A DNA stretch of 64,000 nt from positions 1 through 64,000 of the forward strand of contig DASZUK010000044.1 of NCBI GenBank assembly GCA_035547695.1, in the 5' to 3' direction. The notes under the pieces are model-generated. The model had not been told where the DNA came from. It saw only the letters and a list, made by a program, of their open reading frames with translations, and did not search any database. Of this stretch, positions 50,320-57,668 are shown piece by piece (the first letter of the stretch is position 1; each line of letters starts with the position of its first letter). The stretch is from DASZUK01 sp035547695. Its GTDB lineage: Bacteria > Actinomycetota > Acidimicrobiia > Acidimicrobiales > RAAP-2. The position numbers and the translations under genes are program-made.

Positions 50320-50889
50320 GTGCCCACCGGACCCCGCCGGCCAGCCCCATCCCCCGGCGCCGCCCCGGTGGCCGCCGCCGGCGGCGAGGGGCTGGTCCCC
50401 GACGTCATCGGCCCCGACCTGGACGTGCTGTTCTGCGGCATCAACCCCGGCCGGCTGTCCGGAGCCACCGGCCACCACTTCGCCCACCCCGGCAACCGGT
50501 TCTGGAAGGCCCTGGAGGCGTCGGGGTTCACCGACCGCCGACTACGACCGGACCAGCAGCACCAGATGCTGGACTACGGCCTCGGCATCACCAACCTGGC
50601 CGGCCGCACCACCGCCACCGCGGCCGAGCTGACCCGGGACGAACTGCGCGACGGCGCAGCCATCCTGGAGGACAAGGTGGCCAGGTACCGGCCGAAGGTG
50701 GTGGCCTTCCTGGGCCTCACCGCCTACCGCACCGCCTTCCGGCGGCCCCGGGCCACCGTCGGTCCCCAGGAGGACCGGTTGGGCGACGCCCGGCTGTGGG
50801 TGCTGCCCAACCCCAGCGGGCTGCAGGCCACCTACGGGATGGACCGGATCGTGGCCGAGCTGGACCGGCTCCGTACGGCCGTCCGCTGA
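50320..50889 (+). CDS. mug: G:T/U mismatch-specific uracil-DNA glycosylase (Mug family)
   Basis: It removes uracil or thymine mispaired with guanine. The Mug signature is present: LDVLFCGINPGRLSGATGHHFAHPGNRFWKALEASG, with the catalytic-site GINPG, and the second motif LPNPSGLQATYG. GTG at 50320 with AGGA eight bases upstream gives 189 aa; the first 30 residues are Pro/Ala-rich. It reads away from the divergent antitoxin gene. Confidence 0.93.
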   Translation: MPTGPRRPAPSPGAAPVAAAGGEGLVPDVIGPDLDVLFCGINPGRLSGATGHHFAHPGNRFWKALEASGFTDRRLRPDQQHQMLDYGLGITNLAGRTTATAAELTRDELRDGAAILEDKVARYRPKVVAFLGLTAYRTAFRRPRATVGPQEDRLGDARLWVLPNPSGLQATYGMDRIVAELDRLRTAVR

Positions 50890-50895
50890 GGCCGC

Positions 50896-50940
50896 GGCAG
50901 CCGAGATCGGGGCAGCCGAGATCGGGGCAGCCGAGATCGG
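50896..50940. repeat. three tandem copies of a 15-bp unit
   Basis: GGCAGCCGAGATCGG is repeated exactly at 50896-50910, 50911-50925 and 50926-50940, in the 105-bp gap between the converging mug and coiled-coil genes. No terminator shape is evident. Confidence 0.85.
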
Positions 50941-50994
50941 GGACAGTTGACGCCCGACCACCCGTGAGGCGCGCCCGCCAGTCTGGTGGCGCCG

Positions 50995-51432
50995 TCAGGC
51001 CGGATGGTCGGCCAGGTGCTCGGCCAGATCCGTCCGGAGCGCACCCAGATCCCGGCCGATCCCGTCGAGGCGGTGGTCGACATCACCGAGCCGGTGCTCC
51101 ACGCCGTCGAGGCGGTGCTCCACGCCACCCAGCCGGTGCTCCACGCCGTCGAGGCGGTGCTCGACACGGTCGAGACGGCTGTCGACACGGTCGAGGCGGG
51201 TGTTCACCGTCGCCGTGGTCCGCGACAGCTCCTCACCCAGCCGGTTCAGGCCGGCGCCGAACATCTCGGTCTGTTGCACGAAACGACGGCTCACGTTGTC
51301 CTCGAACCGGTCGAACCTGTCCACGAGGCCGTCGAACCGGCCTTCCAGCCGGAGGAACAACGTCCACATGGTGCCGCATACCAGTGCGGCGCCGGTGACG
51401 ACGACGGCGAATGCTGCCCAGTCCAGTGCCAT
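50995..51432 (-). CDS. small membrane-anchored coiled-coil protein
   Basis: A 145-aa protein of unknown role. Residues about 6-27 (AFAVVVTGAALVCGTMWTLFL) form one TM. The rest is charged and helical, with seven-residue repeats such as LDRVEHR, LDGVEHR, LGGVEHR, LDGVEHR, LGDVDHR, a textbook coiled-coil heptad. The ATG at 51432 is supported by GAGGTGG about 10 bases upstream. The repeats are also near-identical at DNA level (21-bp units, about 51060-51190), so the gene has probably expanded by tandem duplication. It may form membrane-tethered oligomers. Confidence 0.7.
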   Translation of the reverse strand: MALDWAAFAVVVTGAALVCGTMWTLFLRLEGRFDGLVDRFDRFEDNVSRRFVQQTEMFGAGLNRLGEELSRTTATVNTRLDRVDSRLDRVEHRLDGVEHRLGGVEHRLDGVEHRLGDVDHRLDGIGRDLGALRTDLAEHLADHPA

Positions 51433-51715
51433 TGATGGGTCCACCTCGGGTGAGTGACGGACCGCGTCGCCCGCGGCCCGAACGTTCGGGTCGGGGCAGC
51501 AGTGCGATCCCGCCAGGGTGCCGGGCACCGACGGGCCGTCCGGGCATCTGGGAGGTTGGCAGGCCGCCCGACCGACCAACGCCACCCGGCGATGCCGACG
51601 CTATCGATCCGTAGCGCCGGTGTCAACGACCGGCGGACGAAGATGATGCCGGCCGCGGATGGCCGCGCCGGGGGACGGGGCAGCCAAAGGGCGACGCAGC
51701 CGGCACGCCGTCAGG

Positions 51716-52930
51716 TCAAAGGGCGATGCCCAACAGGGCCGCGGCGGCCCCCACCGGACGGCCGGCGGCGGCGTGACCGTCGACGACGGCCAGGGCCCCG
51801 GGGGTGTCCAGGTCGTCGTCCAACCGGTCCCGCACGCCGTCCAGCGCCGGGTCCTCCCCCACCGGAGGGCCGTCGGCAGGCTCCGCGCCGGGCCCGCCGG
51901 CCGCCCCGGCGGCCCCGGGGGTCCCGGTGGCCAGGACGGCCGGCGAGCCCATCGGGGTGACCGCCCGCCACCGTTCCAGCCGGTCGGCCGCGGTGGCCAG
52001 GTCGCCGTCGTCCCAGTCCCAGTCCGGCCGGTAGTGGTGGTCGAGGAGGGCCAGGCGGACCGCCATGGGCTCCCACTCCTTCACCAGGTCGCCGACGAAC
52101 ACCAGGTTGCCGAGGGACTTGGACATCTTGGTGCCGTGGAGGCCGACCAGGCCGACGTGGAGCCAGTGCCGGACGAACGGCTGCCCGGTCACCGACTCGG
52201 ACTGGGCGGTCTCGCACTCGTGGTGGGGGAACACCAGGTCGCGGCCGCCGCCGTGGATGTCGATGGTGTCGCCCAGCTCGCGGAGCGCCAGGGCGGAGCA
52301 CTCGATGTGCCAGCCCGGCCGGCCCGGGCCCCAGCGGGACTCCCAGGCCGGCTCGTCCGGCAGTGACGGCTGCCACAGCACGAAGTCCAGCGGGTTCCGT
52401 TTGTTGGGGTCGTCGGGGTTGCCGCCGTGGACGGCGGCCAGCCGCAGCATCTCGTCCCGGTCGAAGTGGCTGACCTTGCCGAAGCCGGCGAAGGTGGTGA
52501 CGTCGAAGTAGACCGCGCCGCCGGACCGGTAGGCGTGGCCACGGTCCAGGGCGACCCCGATCAACGACAGGATGTCGGCGATGGCGGAGGTGGCCCGGGG
52601 CTCGGCGGCCACCGGCAGCAGCCCGAGCGAGCTCATGTCGGCGTCGAACCGGGCCATCTCCTCGGCGGCCAGGTCCAGGTAGTGGACGCCGAGCTCCCGG
52701 GCCTTGCGCAGGATGTCGTCGTCGACGTCGGTGACGTTGCGGACGCACCTGGTCTGGTGGCCGGCGTCCCGGAGCCGGCGCTGCAGGACGTCGAAGGTCA
52801 GGTACACCGCGGCGTGGCCCAGGTGGGCGGCGTCGTAGGGGGTGATGCCACAGGTGTACATGGTCACCACCGGGCCCGGCTCGAACGGGACCACCGCGTC
52901 CCGGGCGGTGTCGTAGAGGCGCATGCCCAT
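51716..52930 (-). CDS. mshC: mycothiol synthesis cysteine ligase MshC (cysteinyl-tRNA synthetase-like)
   Basis: It ligates cysteine to glucosaminyl-inositol in mycothiol biosynthesis. TCGITPYDAAHLGHAAVYLTF is the MshC form of the class I HIGH region (CysRS has CGPTVYD-x-x-H-x-GN). The zinc ligands (TCGIT; GWHIECSALALRELG; GGGRDLVFPHHECE) and KMSKSLGNLVFVG are present. It is 404 aa and lacks the CysRS C-terminal anticodon domain, as MshC does. A Gly/Ala-rich insertion lies near residue 330. An alternative start is the second Met (52924). It begins 8 nt after the npdG stop. Confidence 0.9.
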   Translation of the reverse strand: MGMRLYDTARDAVVPFEPGPVVTMYTCGITPYDAAHLGHAAVYLTFDVLQRRLRDAGHQTRCVRNVTDVDDDILRKARELGVHYLDLAAEEMARFDADMSSLGLLPVAAEPRATSAIADILSLIGVALDRGHAYRSGGAVYFDVTTFAGFGKVSHFDRDEMLRLAAVHGGNPDDPNKRNPLDFVLWQPSLPDEPAWESRWGPGRPGWHIECSALALRELGDTIDIHGGGRDLVFPHHECETAQSESVTGQPFVRHWLHVGLVGLHGTKMSKSLGNLVFVGDLVKEWEPMAVRLALLDHHYRPDWDWDDGDLATAADRLERWRAVTPMGSPAVLATGTPGAAGAAGGPGAEPADGPPVGEDPALDGVRDRLDDDLDTPGALAVVDGHAAAGRPVGAAAALLGIAL

Positions 52931-52938
52931 GCCGCCGC

Positions 52939-53592
52939 TCAGATGCCGGCGAGCTTCAGGGTGCTGTGTACCCGGTGACGGATGTTCAGGGTGATGCAGA
53001 CGGCGGTGAACGCCTCGATGGCCGCCGCCTGGCTGAGGCTGCCGGCATCCAGCGGCCGGAGCCCCTCGATGCGGTCGGCCAGCTCCAGCGTGGCCTCCCG
53101 GGCGGCGGGGTCGTCGGCGCAGACCAGGACGTCGGCCAGCAGGCCGGAGTCCAGGTCCTCCATCTCGGACGCCGGCAGGTGGTGGAAGGTGGCGGCCACC
53201 TTGGACCGCGGCAGGACCGCCTGGATGGCAGCGGCCATGGAGCCGCGGGGCGGCACCAGGGCCAGCATCTCCCGGCCCTCCTTCACCAGGGCGTTGACCA
53301 TGGACACCACCACCTTGCCGGCCAGCGGGTCGGCCAGTTGCCGGACGGTGCCCACCGCGCTGTCCCACGGGGTGGCCACCACCACCAGGTCGGCGGCCGC
53401 GGCGCCGGGGTTGTCCACTCCGGTGATCGACCCGGCCAGCCGGCCGGGCCACGGGGCCACGGCCTCGGCCGCCACCGCGTCGGCCCGGGCCGCGTCGCGG
53501 GACCCCATGCCGACCTGCAGCCCCGCCGCCGCCAACCGCACCGCCAGCCCGCGACCCGCCGGGCCGGTGCCTCCGAGAATGCCTACGTCCAT
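52939..53592 (-). CDS. npdG: NADPH-dependent F420 reductase
   Basis: It transfers hydride between NADPH and coenzyme F420. The N-terminal Rossmann motif VGILGGTGPAGRGLAVRLAAAG, the phosphate-binding GSRDAARA loop and FHHLPASEMEDL fit F420:NADP oxidoreductases (Fno/NpdG). 217 aa, normal. Adjacent to mshC, with 12 nt to the upstream regulator gene, suggesting an operon of redox-cofactor genes controlled by that regulator. Confidence 0.9.
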   Translation of the reverse strand: MDVGILGGTGPAGRGLAVRLAAAGLQVGMGSRDAARADAVAAEAVAPWPGRLAGSITGVDNPGAAAADLVVVATPWDSAVGTVRQLADPLAGKVVVSMVNALVKEGREMLALVPPRGSMAAAIQAVLPRSKVAATFHHLPASEMEDLDSGLLADVLVCADDPAAREATLELADRIEGLRPLDAGSLSQAAAIEAFTAVCITLNIRHRVHSTLKLAGI

Positions 53593-53604
53593 GCCGTCAC
53601 TGTC

Positions 53605-54096
53605 TCACACCCCTCCCCGGCCGGCGCCAGTCCGGGACCGGGACCGGGTCCACGTCGGCCGGGGCAGGCCGGCCTGGGCGGCCAGTTCCCCCGCCACCCC
53701 GGCCAGGACGTCGTCGAGCATCGCCGAACCGGACGGCGGCGGCGGTCGTCGGACGGCGGCGTCCACCCGTTCGGGGTGGTCGGCCAGGTAGGTGGCGAGC
53801 GACCGCAGGCAGGCCCAGTCGGCCGGGCCACGGGCCGCCGACCGGCGCCACCTGGCCGACACCTCCCCCACCGTCTCCGGCGGCGGCGCCGCGTCGTCCG
53901 GTGTGGTGCCCAGGATCAGGCGCTGCCCGGTGGCGGCCACCAGCCGGTGCAGCATGCCCACCGTCGGGTCCACCCGGCCGGACTCCACCCGGGACACCGT
54001 GGACACCGGCACCCCGGCCCGGGCGGCCACCACCCGCATCGGCAACGCCGACTGCCGGCGGGCCTGCCGCAACAGTTCTGCTGCCTCACCAGCCAT
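53605..54096 (-). CDS. XRE-family transcriptional regulator
   Basis: A 163-aa protein. The HTH is MRVVAARAGVPVSTVSRVESGRVDPTVGMLHRLV (about 19-52), a standard Cro/CI-type DNA-binding domain. The C-terminal 100 residues are helical and Pro-rich, without a recognised ligand domain (SARWRRSAARGPADWACLRSLATYLADHPERVDAAVR). The ATG at 54096 is preferred to an upstream Met because that longer frame would run through the 20-bp palindrome at 54101-54120, four bases upstream. It precedes npdG-mshC closely, so it may control that operon and itself. Confidence 0.85.
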   Translation of the reverse strand: MAGEAAELLRQARRQSALPMRVVAARAGVPVSTVSRVESGRVDPTVGMLHRLVAATGQRLILGTTPDDAAPPPETVGEVSARWRRSAARGPADWACLRSLATYLADHPERVDAAVRRPPPPSGSAMLDDVLAGVAGELAAQAGLPRPTWTRSRSRTGAGRGGV

Positions 54097-54100
54097 CGCG

Positions 54101-54120
54101 TTTAAGCATATATGCTCAAA
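54101..54120. promoter_or_regulatory. 20-bp palindromic operator overlapping the leaderless XRE promoter
   Basis: TTTAAGCATATATGCTCAAA matches its reverse complement at 18 of 20 positions. On the minus strand it contains TATGCT, whose end is 8 nt from the ATG at 54096, so the transcript would be leaderless and repressor binding would block the promoter. A diverged copy, with matching flanks, lies upstream of relA at 12261-12280. Confidence 0.65.
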
Positions 54121-54202
54121 CCCGGCCGCGGGTGACCCGGCAAAAAACTTCACCAGCCCACCGCCCGTGACCCACCCGGAGCCTGGAGGCCCGGCCTCGT
54201 CC

Positions 54203-55186
54203 TCAACTGCCGGGGCGGGCCATGACGGCGTGCATCTTCACCGACCGCATGATCGGGGCCGTCTCGATGTGGGTGACCCCGGAGAGCGCCGCCACCTGCC
54301 GGGTCAGGTACTCGAACAGCGACCGGTCGTCCCGGCAGGACAGCGACGCCACCAGGTTCGTCGACCCGGAGGTGGCCGCCACGAACGGCACCTCCGGCCG
54401 GGCGGCCAGCGCCTCCCCCACCTCGGTCAGCTCGGCCGGTGCCACCGACATCCACAGCAACGCCCGCGACCGCACCCCCAGGGCGTCGGTCGCGACGTCC
54501 AGGTCGAAGAACAGCACCCCCGAGCCGACCAGGTCCGCCACCCGCCGTCGGACGGTGGACTCGTGCCAGTGGGTCGCGGCGGCCAGTTGTCGGTAGGTGG
54601 CCCGGCCGTCTTCGGCCAGGGCCCGGACCAGCGGCCAATCGGCGTCCTGCAGCTCCACCGGGCGGCCCGCCGGCTCCCCACCTTCCGGTGGCCGCAGCCG
54701 GTCCACCTCGTCGGGTGCCAGCGCGGCGATGCCCGGCGCCACCTGCCGCGCCGCGGTGAACAGGTGCAGCAGGCAGTACGCCTCCAGCCCCACCACCTGC
54801 CGCCCGGCCGACAACTGGCCCAGCAGCAGCGGGGTCCGCTCGGCCCGGTCGTGGGACCGGATGGTGCTGAAGATCTCGGTGCCCCCCGACGTGAGCTGCA
54901 CCCAGGCCGTCTCCGGCCGCCGGGCCAGCTCCACCGCCGTCGCCGTCGCCGTCCCCGGCGTGCACCGGATGCGGACCGCCCAGTCCGACCGCCCCAACCG
55001 CTGGCTGTCGAGCTGGCCGACCACCCGGACCACGTCGGCATTGCGCAGCACCCGGTACCGGCGGGCCACCGTCTGCTCCGAGCTGCCCAACACCTCGGCC
55101 AGGCGGCTGAACGACACACGGGCGTTGACGTACAGGGCGTGGATGATCCGGCGGTCCAGGTCGTCCAGAACTGGAGATCCCACCAC
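54203..55186 (-). CDS. Lrp/AsnC-family regulator with two Lrp-like halves
   Basis: A 327-aa protein, about twice the usual Lrp length. The first half has an AsnC HTH (LDDLDRRIIHALYVNARVSFSRLAEVLGSSEQTVARRYRVL) and an effector-type domain; the second half starts with another HTH (DADWPLVRALAEDGRATYRQLAAATHWHESTVRRRVADLVGSGV) and ends in a RAM-like domain (SVAPAELTEVGEALA, VTHIETAPIM). Such tandem Lrp proteins are known in actinobacteria. GTG at 55186 (or 55183) is the best start. It is divergent from the MFS exporter 81 bp away, which it probably regulates. Confidence 0.88.
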   Translation of the reverse strand: MVGSPVLDDLDRRIIHALYVNARVSFSRLAEVLGSSEQTVARRYRVLRNADVVRVVGQLDSQRLGRSDWAVRIRCTPGTATATAVELARRPETAWVQLTSGGTEIFSTIRSHDRAERTPLLLGQLSAGRQVVGLEAYCLLHLFTAARQVAPGIAALAPDEVDRLRPPEGGEPAGRPVELQDADWPLVRALAEDGRATYRQLAAATHWHESTVRRRVADLVGSGVLFFDLDVATDALGVRSRALLWMSVAPAELTEVGEALAARPEVPFVAATSGSTNLVASLSCRDDRSLFEYLTRQVAALSGVTHIETAPIMRSVKMHAVMARPGS

Positions 55187-55267
55187 GACAACGGTATCGG
55201 ATGGAAAGAACCGGCGACATCGACCGAAACCGTGGTACCGGTGCCGGCGGACCTGCACGCTGTGACC

Positions 55268-56836
55268 ATGGACAGGAAGTGGTGGACCCTCGTGGTGGTC
55301 TGCGCCGCCACCTTCATGCTGTTGCTGGACGTCACCATCGTCATCGTGGCCCTGCCCGCCATCCAGGCCGGCCTGCACGCCAGCTTCAGCGGGGTGCAGT
55401 GGGTGGTGGACGCCTACGCCCTCACCCTGGCCTCGGTGCTGCTCACCGCCGGCTCCCTGGCCGACCGCTACGGCCGCCGCCTGCTGTTCAGCATCGGCCT
55501 GGTGGTGTTCACCGCCGGCTCCCTGCTCTGCGGCGTGGCCCAGTCGTCGTTGATGCTGATCCTGTCCCGCAGCGCCCAGGGGATCGGCGGCGCCATCCTG
55601 TTCGCCACCTCCCTGGCCCTGCTGGCCCAGACCTTCCACGGCAAGGAGCGCGGCGTCGCCTTCGGGGTGTGGGGAGCCGTCACCGGCGTGGCCACCGGCC
55701 TCGGGCCGGTGCTCGGTGGCGTCATCACCACAGGCATCAGTTGGCGCGGCATCTTCCTGGTCAACCTCCCCATCGGCGTCCTGGCCCTGGCGGTCACCCG
55801 GTGGCGGGTGGACGAGTCCAAGACCCCCCACGCCGCCCGCCCCGACTGGGCCGGCTTCGCCGTCCTCACCGCCGGCCTGGTCAGCCTGGTCTACGGCCTC
55901 ATCCGGGCCGGCGAGATCTCCTGGACCGACCCCGGCACCGTCGTCTGCCTGTGCCTGGCCGCCGTCTTCCTGGCCGCCTTCGTCCCGGTCGAACGCCGGG
56001 CCGCCCACCCCATGTTCGACCTCGCCCTGTTCCGCATCCCCACCTTCGGCGGCGGGCTGGCGTCGGCGTTCGCCATGAACGGCTCCCTGTTCGCCATGCT
56101 GCTGTACCTGGTCCTGTACCTCCAGGACGACCTCGGCTACTCCGCACTCGGCACCGGGGTCCGCCTGCTGGTCCTCACCGCCGGCAGCCTGGTGGCCGCC
56201 ACCGTCGCCGGCCGGCTGTCCACCCACATGCCGGTCCGCTGGCTCATCGGCCCCGGCCTGCTCCTCGTCGGCATCGGCCTGGTCCTCATGGCCGGCCTCA
56301 CCGGCACCAGCAACTGGACCCACCTGGTCCCCGGCTTCGTGGTCGCCGGCGTCGGCAGCGGCATGGTGAACCCGCCGCTGGCCTCCACCGCCGTCGGCGT
56401 CGTCCCGCCACAACGGTCCGGGATGGCGTCGGGGGTGAACACCACCTTCCGGCAGATCGGCATCGCCACCGGCATCGCCGCCTACGGGTCCATCTTCGCC
56501 TCCACCCTCCAGCACCACCTCCGCCAGTCCCTGTCCGGCACCCCCGCCCTCCTCCACCACCTGCCCGCCGTCGCCACCGCCATCCAGCAGGGCGACGCCG
56601 GCCGCGCCCTCGCCGCCGTCCCGGCCAACCTGCGGCCCACCCTGGTCGACGCGGTGCACTCCAGCTTCGCCAGCACCCTCAACGTGCTCCTGTTCGTCAG
56701 CGCCGGCCTGGCCGTCGCCGGGGCGGCCTGCGCCCTGGCCCTGATCCGGTCCAAGGACTTCGTCGCCACCCACCATCCGGCCCCGTCCGGCCACCGCCCC
56801 GAGGGGGCCGCCGAGCCGGCCACCGCGGCGTCGTAG
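55268..56836 (+). CDS. MFS drug/metabolite exporter, DHA2 (14-TM) type
   Basis: A 522-aa protein with about 14 TM helices. Motif C-like LLDVTIVIVALPAIQAGL, motif A ADRYGRRLLFSIGLV and the DHA2 pattern SWRGIFLVNLPIGV are visible. A loop of about 60 residues separates the last two helices (QHHLRQSLSGTPALLHHLP). It would export drugs or metabolites by proton antiport; substrate unknown. ATG at 55268 is chosen; GTG six bases earlier is possible. It is divergent from the tandem-Lrp regulator. Confidence 0.92.
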   Translation: MDRKWWTLVVVCAATFMLLLDVTIVIVALPAIQAGLHASFSGVQWVVDAYALTLASVLLTAGSLADRYGRRLLFSIGLVVFTAGSLLCGVAQSSLMLILSRSAQGIGGAILFATSLALLAQTFHGKERGVAFGVWGAVTGVATGLGPVLGGVITTGISWRGIFLVNLPIGVLALAVTRWRVDESKTPHAARPDWAGFAVLTAGLVSLVYGLIRAGEISWTDPGTVVCLCLAAVFLAAFVPVERRAAHPMFDLALFRIPTFGGGLASAFAMNGSLFAMLLYLVLYLQDDLGYSALGTGVRLLVLTAGSLVAATVAGRLSTHMPVRWLIGPGLLLVGIGLVLMAGLTGTSNWTHLVPGFVVAGVGSGMVNPPLASTAVGVVPPQRSGMASGVNTTFRQIGIATGIAAYGSIFASTLQHHLRQSLSGTPALLHHLPAVATAIQQGDAGRALAAVPANLRPTLVDAVHSSFASTLNVLLFVSAGLAVAGAACALALIRSKDFVATHHPAPSGHRPEGAAEPATAAS

Positions 56837-56856
56837 CCGCCGGGCCCGCCCGGGTG

Positions 56857-57258
56857 TCAGCCCGGAGCCAGCGCGTCGGTCACGTCGGTTCGCGAAAAGT
56901 CGTCGCCCTTGAAGAGGAGCGGCTGCCCGGTGGCGCGGGCGAGGGCATAGGCGAAGCAGTCGCCGAAGTTCAGGCCGGCCGGATGCCCGCTGCCATTCCC
57001 GAAGTCCCGGTAGGCACTCCGGGCGATATGGGCCTGCGCCGCCGTCACCGGCACCACGGCCACCGCGGCGATGGCCATGAGGTCATCGAGCCGCCGGCTC
57101 AACACCGGATCCTGGTTGGCGTCCACGACCACCGCCGTCTCCAGGTACGTCACTGCCGACATCGTCGGAGCCGGTGTCGCCGCCAGCGCATCGACGTACC
57201 GGTCGGCGTCCGGCTCCTCTCGGAGGATGGCCACGATGGCCGAGGTGTCCACGATCAC
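56857..57258 (-). CDS. VapC toxin, PIN-domain ribonuclease
   Basis: A 133-aa PIN domain: IVDTSAIVAILREEPD (first Asp), AVTYLETAVVVD (Glu), LNFGDCFAYALARATGQPLLFKGDDFSRTDV (last two acids) as in the VapC group with the FGDC motif. GTG at 57258 overlaps the vapB stop (GTGA) and matches the family start. It converges on the MFS gene with a 20-bp gap. Confidence 0.93.
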   Translation of the reverse strand: MIVDTSAIVAILREEPDADRYVDALAATPAPTMSAVTYLETAVVVDANQDPVLSRRLDDLMAIAAVAVVPVTAAQAHIARSAYRDFGNGSGHPAGLNFGDCFAYALARATGQPLLFKGDDFSRTDVTDALAPG

Positions 57259-57518
57259 CGCGGCAGTCCCATCTCGTCGTACAGCCCGGCGGCCGGGTCG
57301 ACCGTCGGGTCCGGCTCGACCCACCGCGCCGCGGTGTCCCTGGCGAGGGCAGCGATAGCACCCTTGCGGCGGTTGACCTCCTCCGCGCCCTCCCGGTCCA
57401 GCCGTTCGAGCCGTTCGCTGAGCGCCACGGCGATCGCCGTCGTCATGGTCTCCCCCGTGACCGCCGCCAGTCTCCGGGCCATGGCCTCCACCTCGACGTT
57501 CTTCACGTTGAGACTCAT
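57255..57518 (-). CDS. VapB antitoxin (Rv0623-like)
   Basis: An 87-aa protein: SLNVKNVEVEAMARRLAAVTGETMTTAIAVALSERLERL is the VapB 'transcription factor Rv0623-like' pattern; the C-terminal tail (WVEPDPTVDPAAGLYDEMGLPR) carries the toxin-binding G-LYDE-x-GLP motif. ATG at 57518 starts at the conserved residues and follows a -10 box directly. Coupled to vapC by overlap. Confidence 0.93.
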   Translation of the reverse strand: MSLNVKNVEVEAMARRLAAVTGETMTTAIAVALSERLERLDREGAEEVNRRKGAIAALARDTAARWVEPDPTVDPAAGLYDEMGLPR

Positions 57519-57525
57519 GGACAGA

Positions 57526-57531
57526 ATTCTA
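57526..57531 (-). promoter_or_regulatory. -10 element of vapBC (leaderless)
   Basis: TAGAAT on the minus strand ends 7 nt before the vapB ATG, so transcription should begin at the start codon. Confidence 0.55.
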
Positions 57532-57668
57532 CCTTCTTCCATCCTTAGTTCTTTACTCGGCCCGGTTCTTCGTACGGGCCCGTGGCGCCGGGCCGACGGC
57601 CCGCCCCGTAGCGTGGGGCCCGTAGCCTGGGGCCCCGTCCGCCCGACCACCTCACGGAGGCGCCGACC

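Noticed and set aside
51433..51715. Small gene between the coiled-coil protein and mshC
   Set aside because: Frames here have no start context, domain or sensible composition; I see nothing in this gap.
51716..52930. Naming the gene cysS
   Set aside because: TCGITPYDAAHLGHA and the missing anticodon domain match MshC rather than cysteinyl-tRNA synthetase.
55187..56794. Extension of the Lrp regulator to 863 residues
   Set aside because: It is antisense to the MFS exporter; the HTH domain starts within a few residues of 55186.
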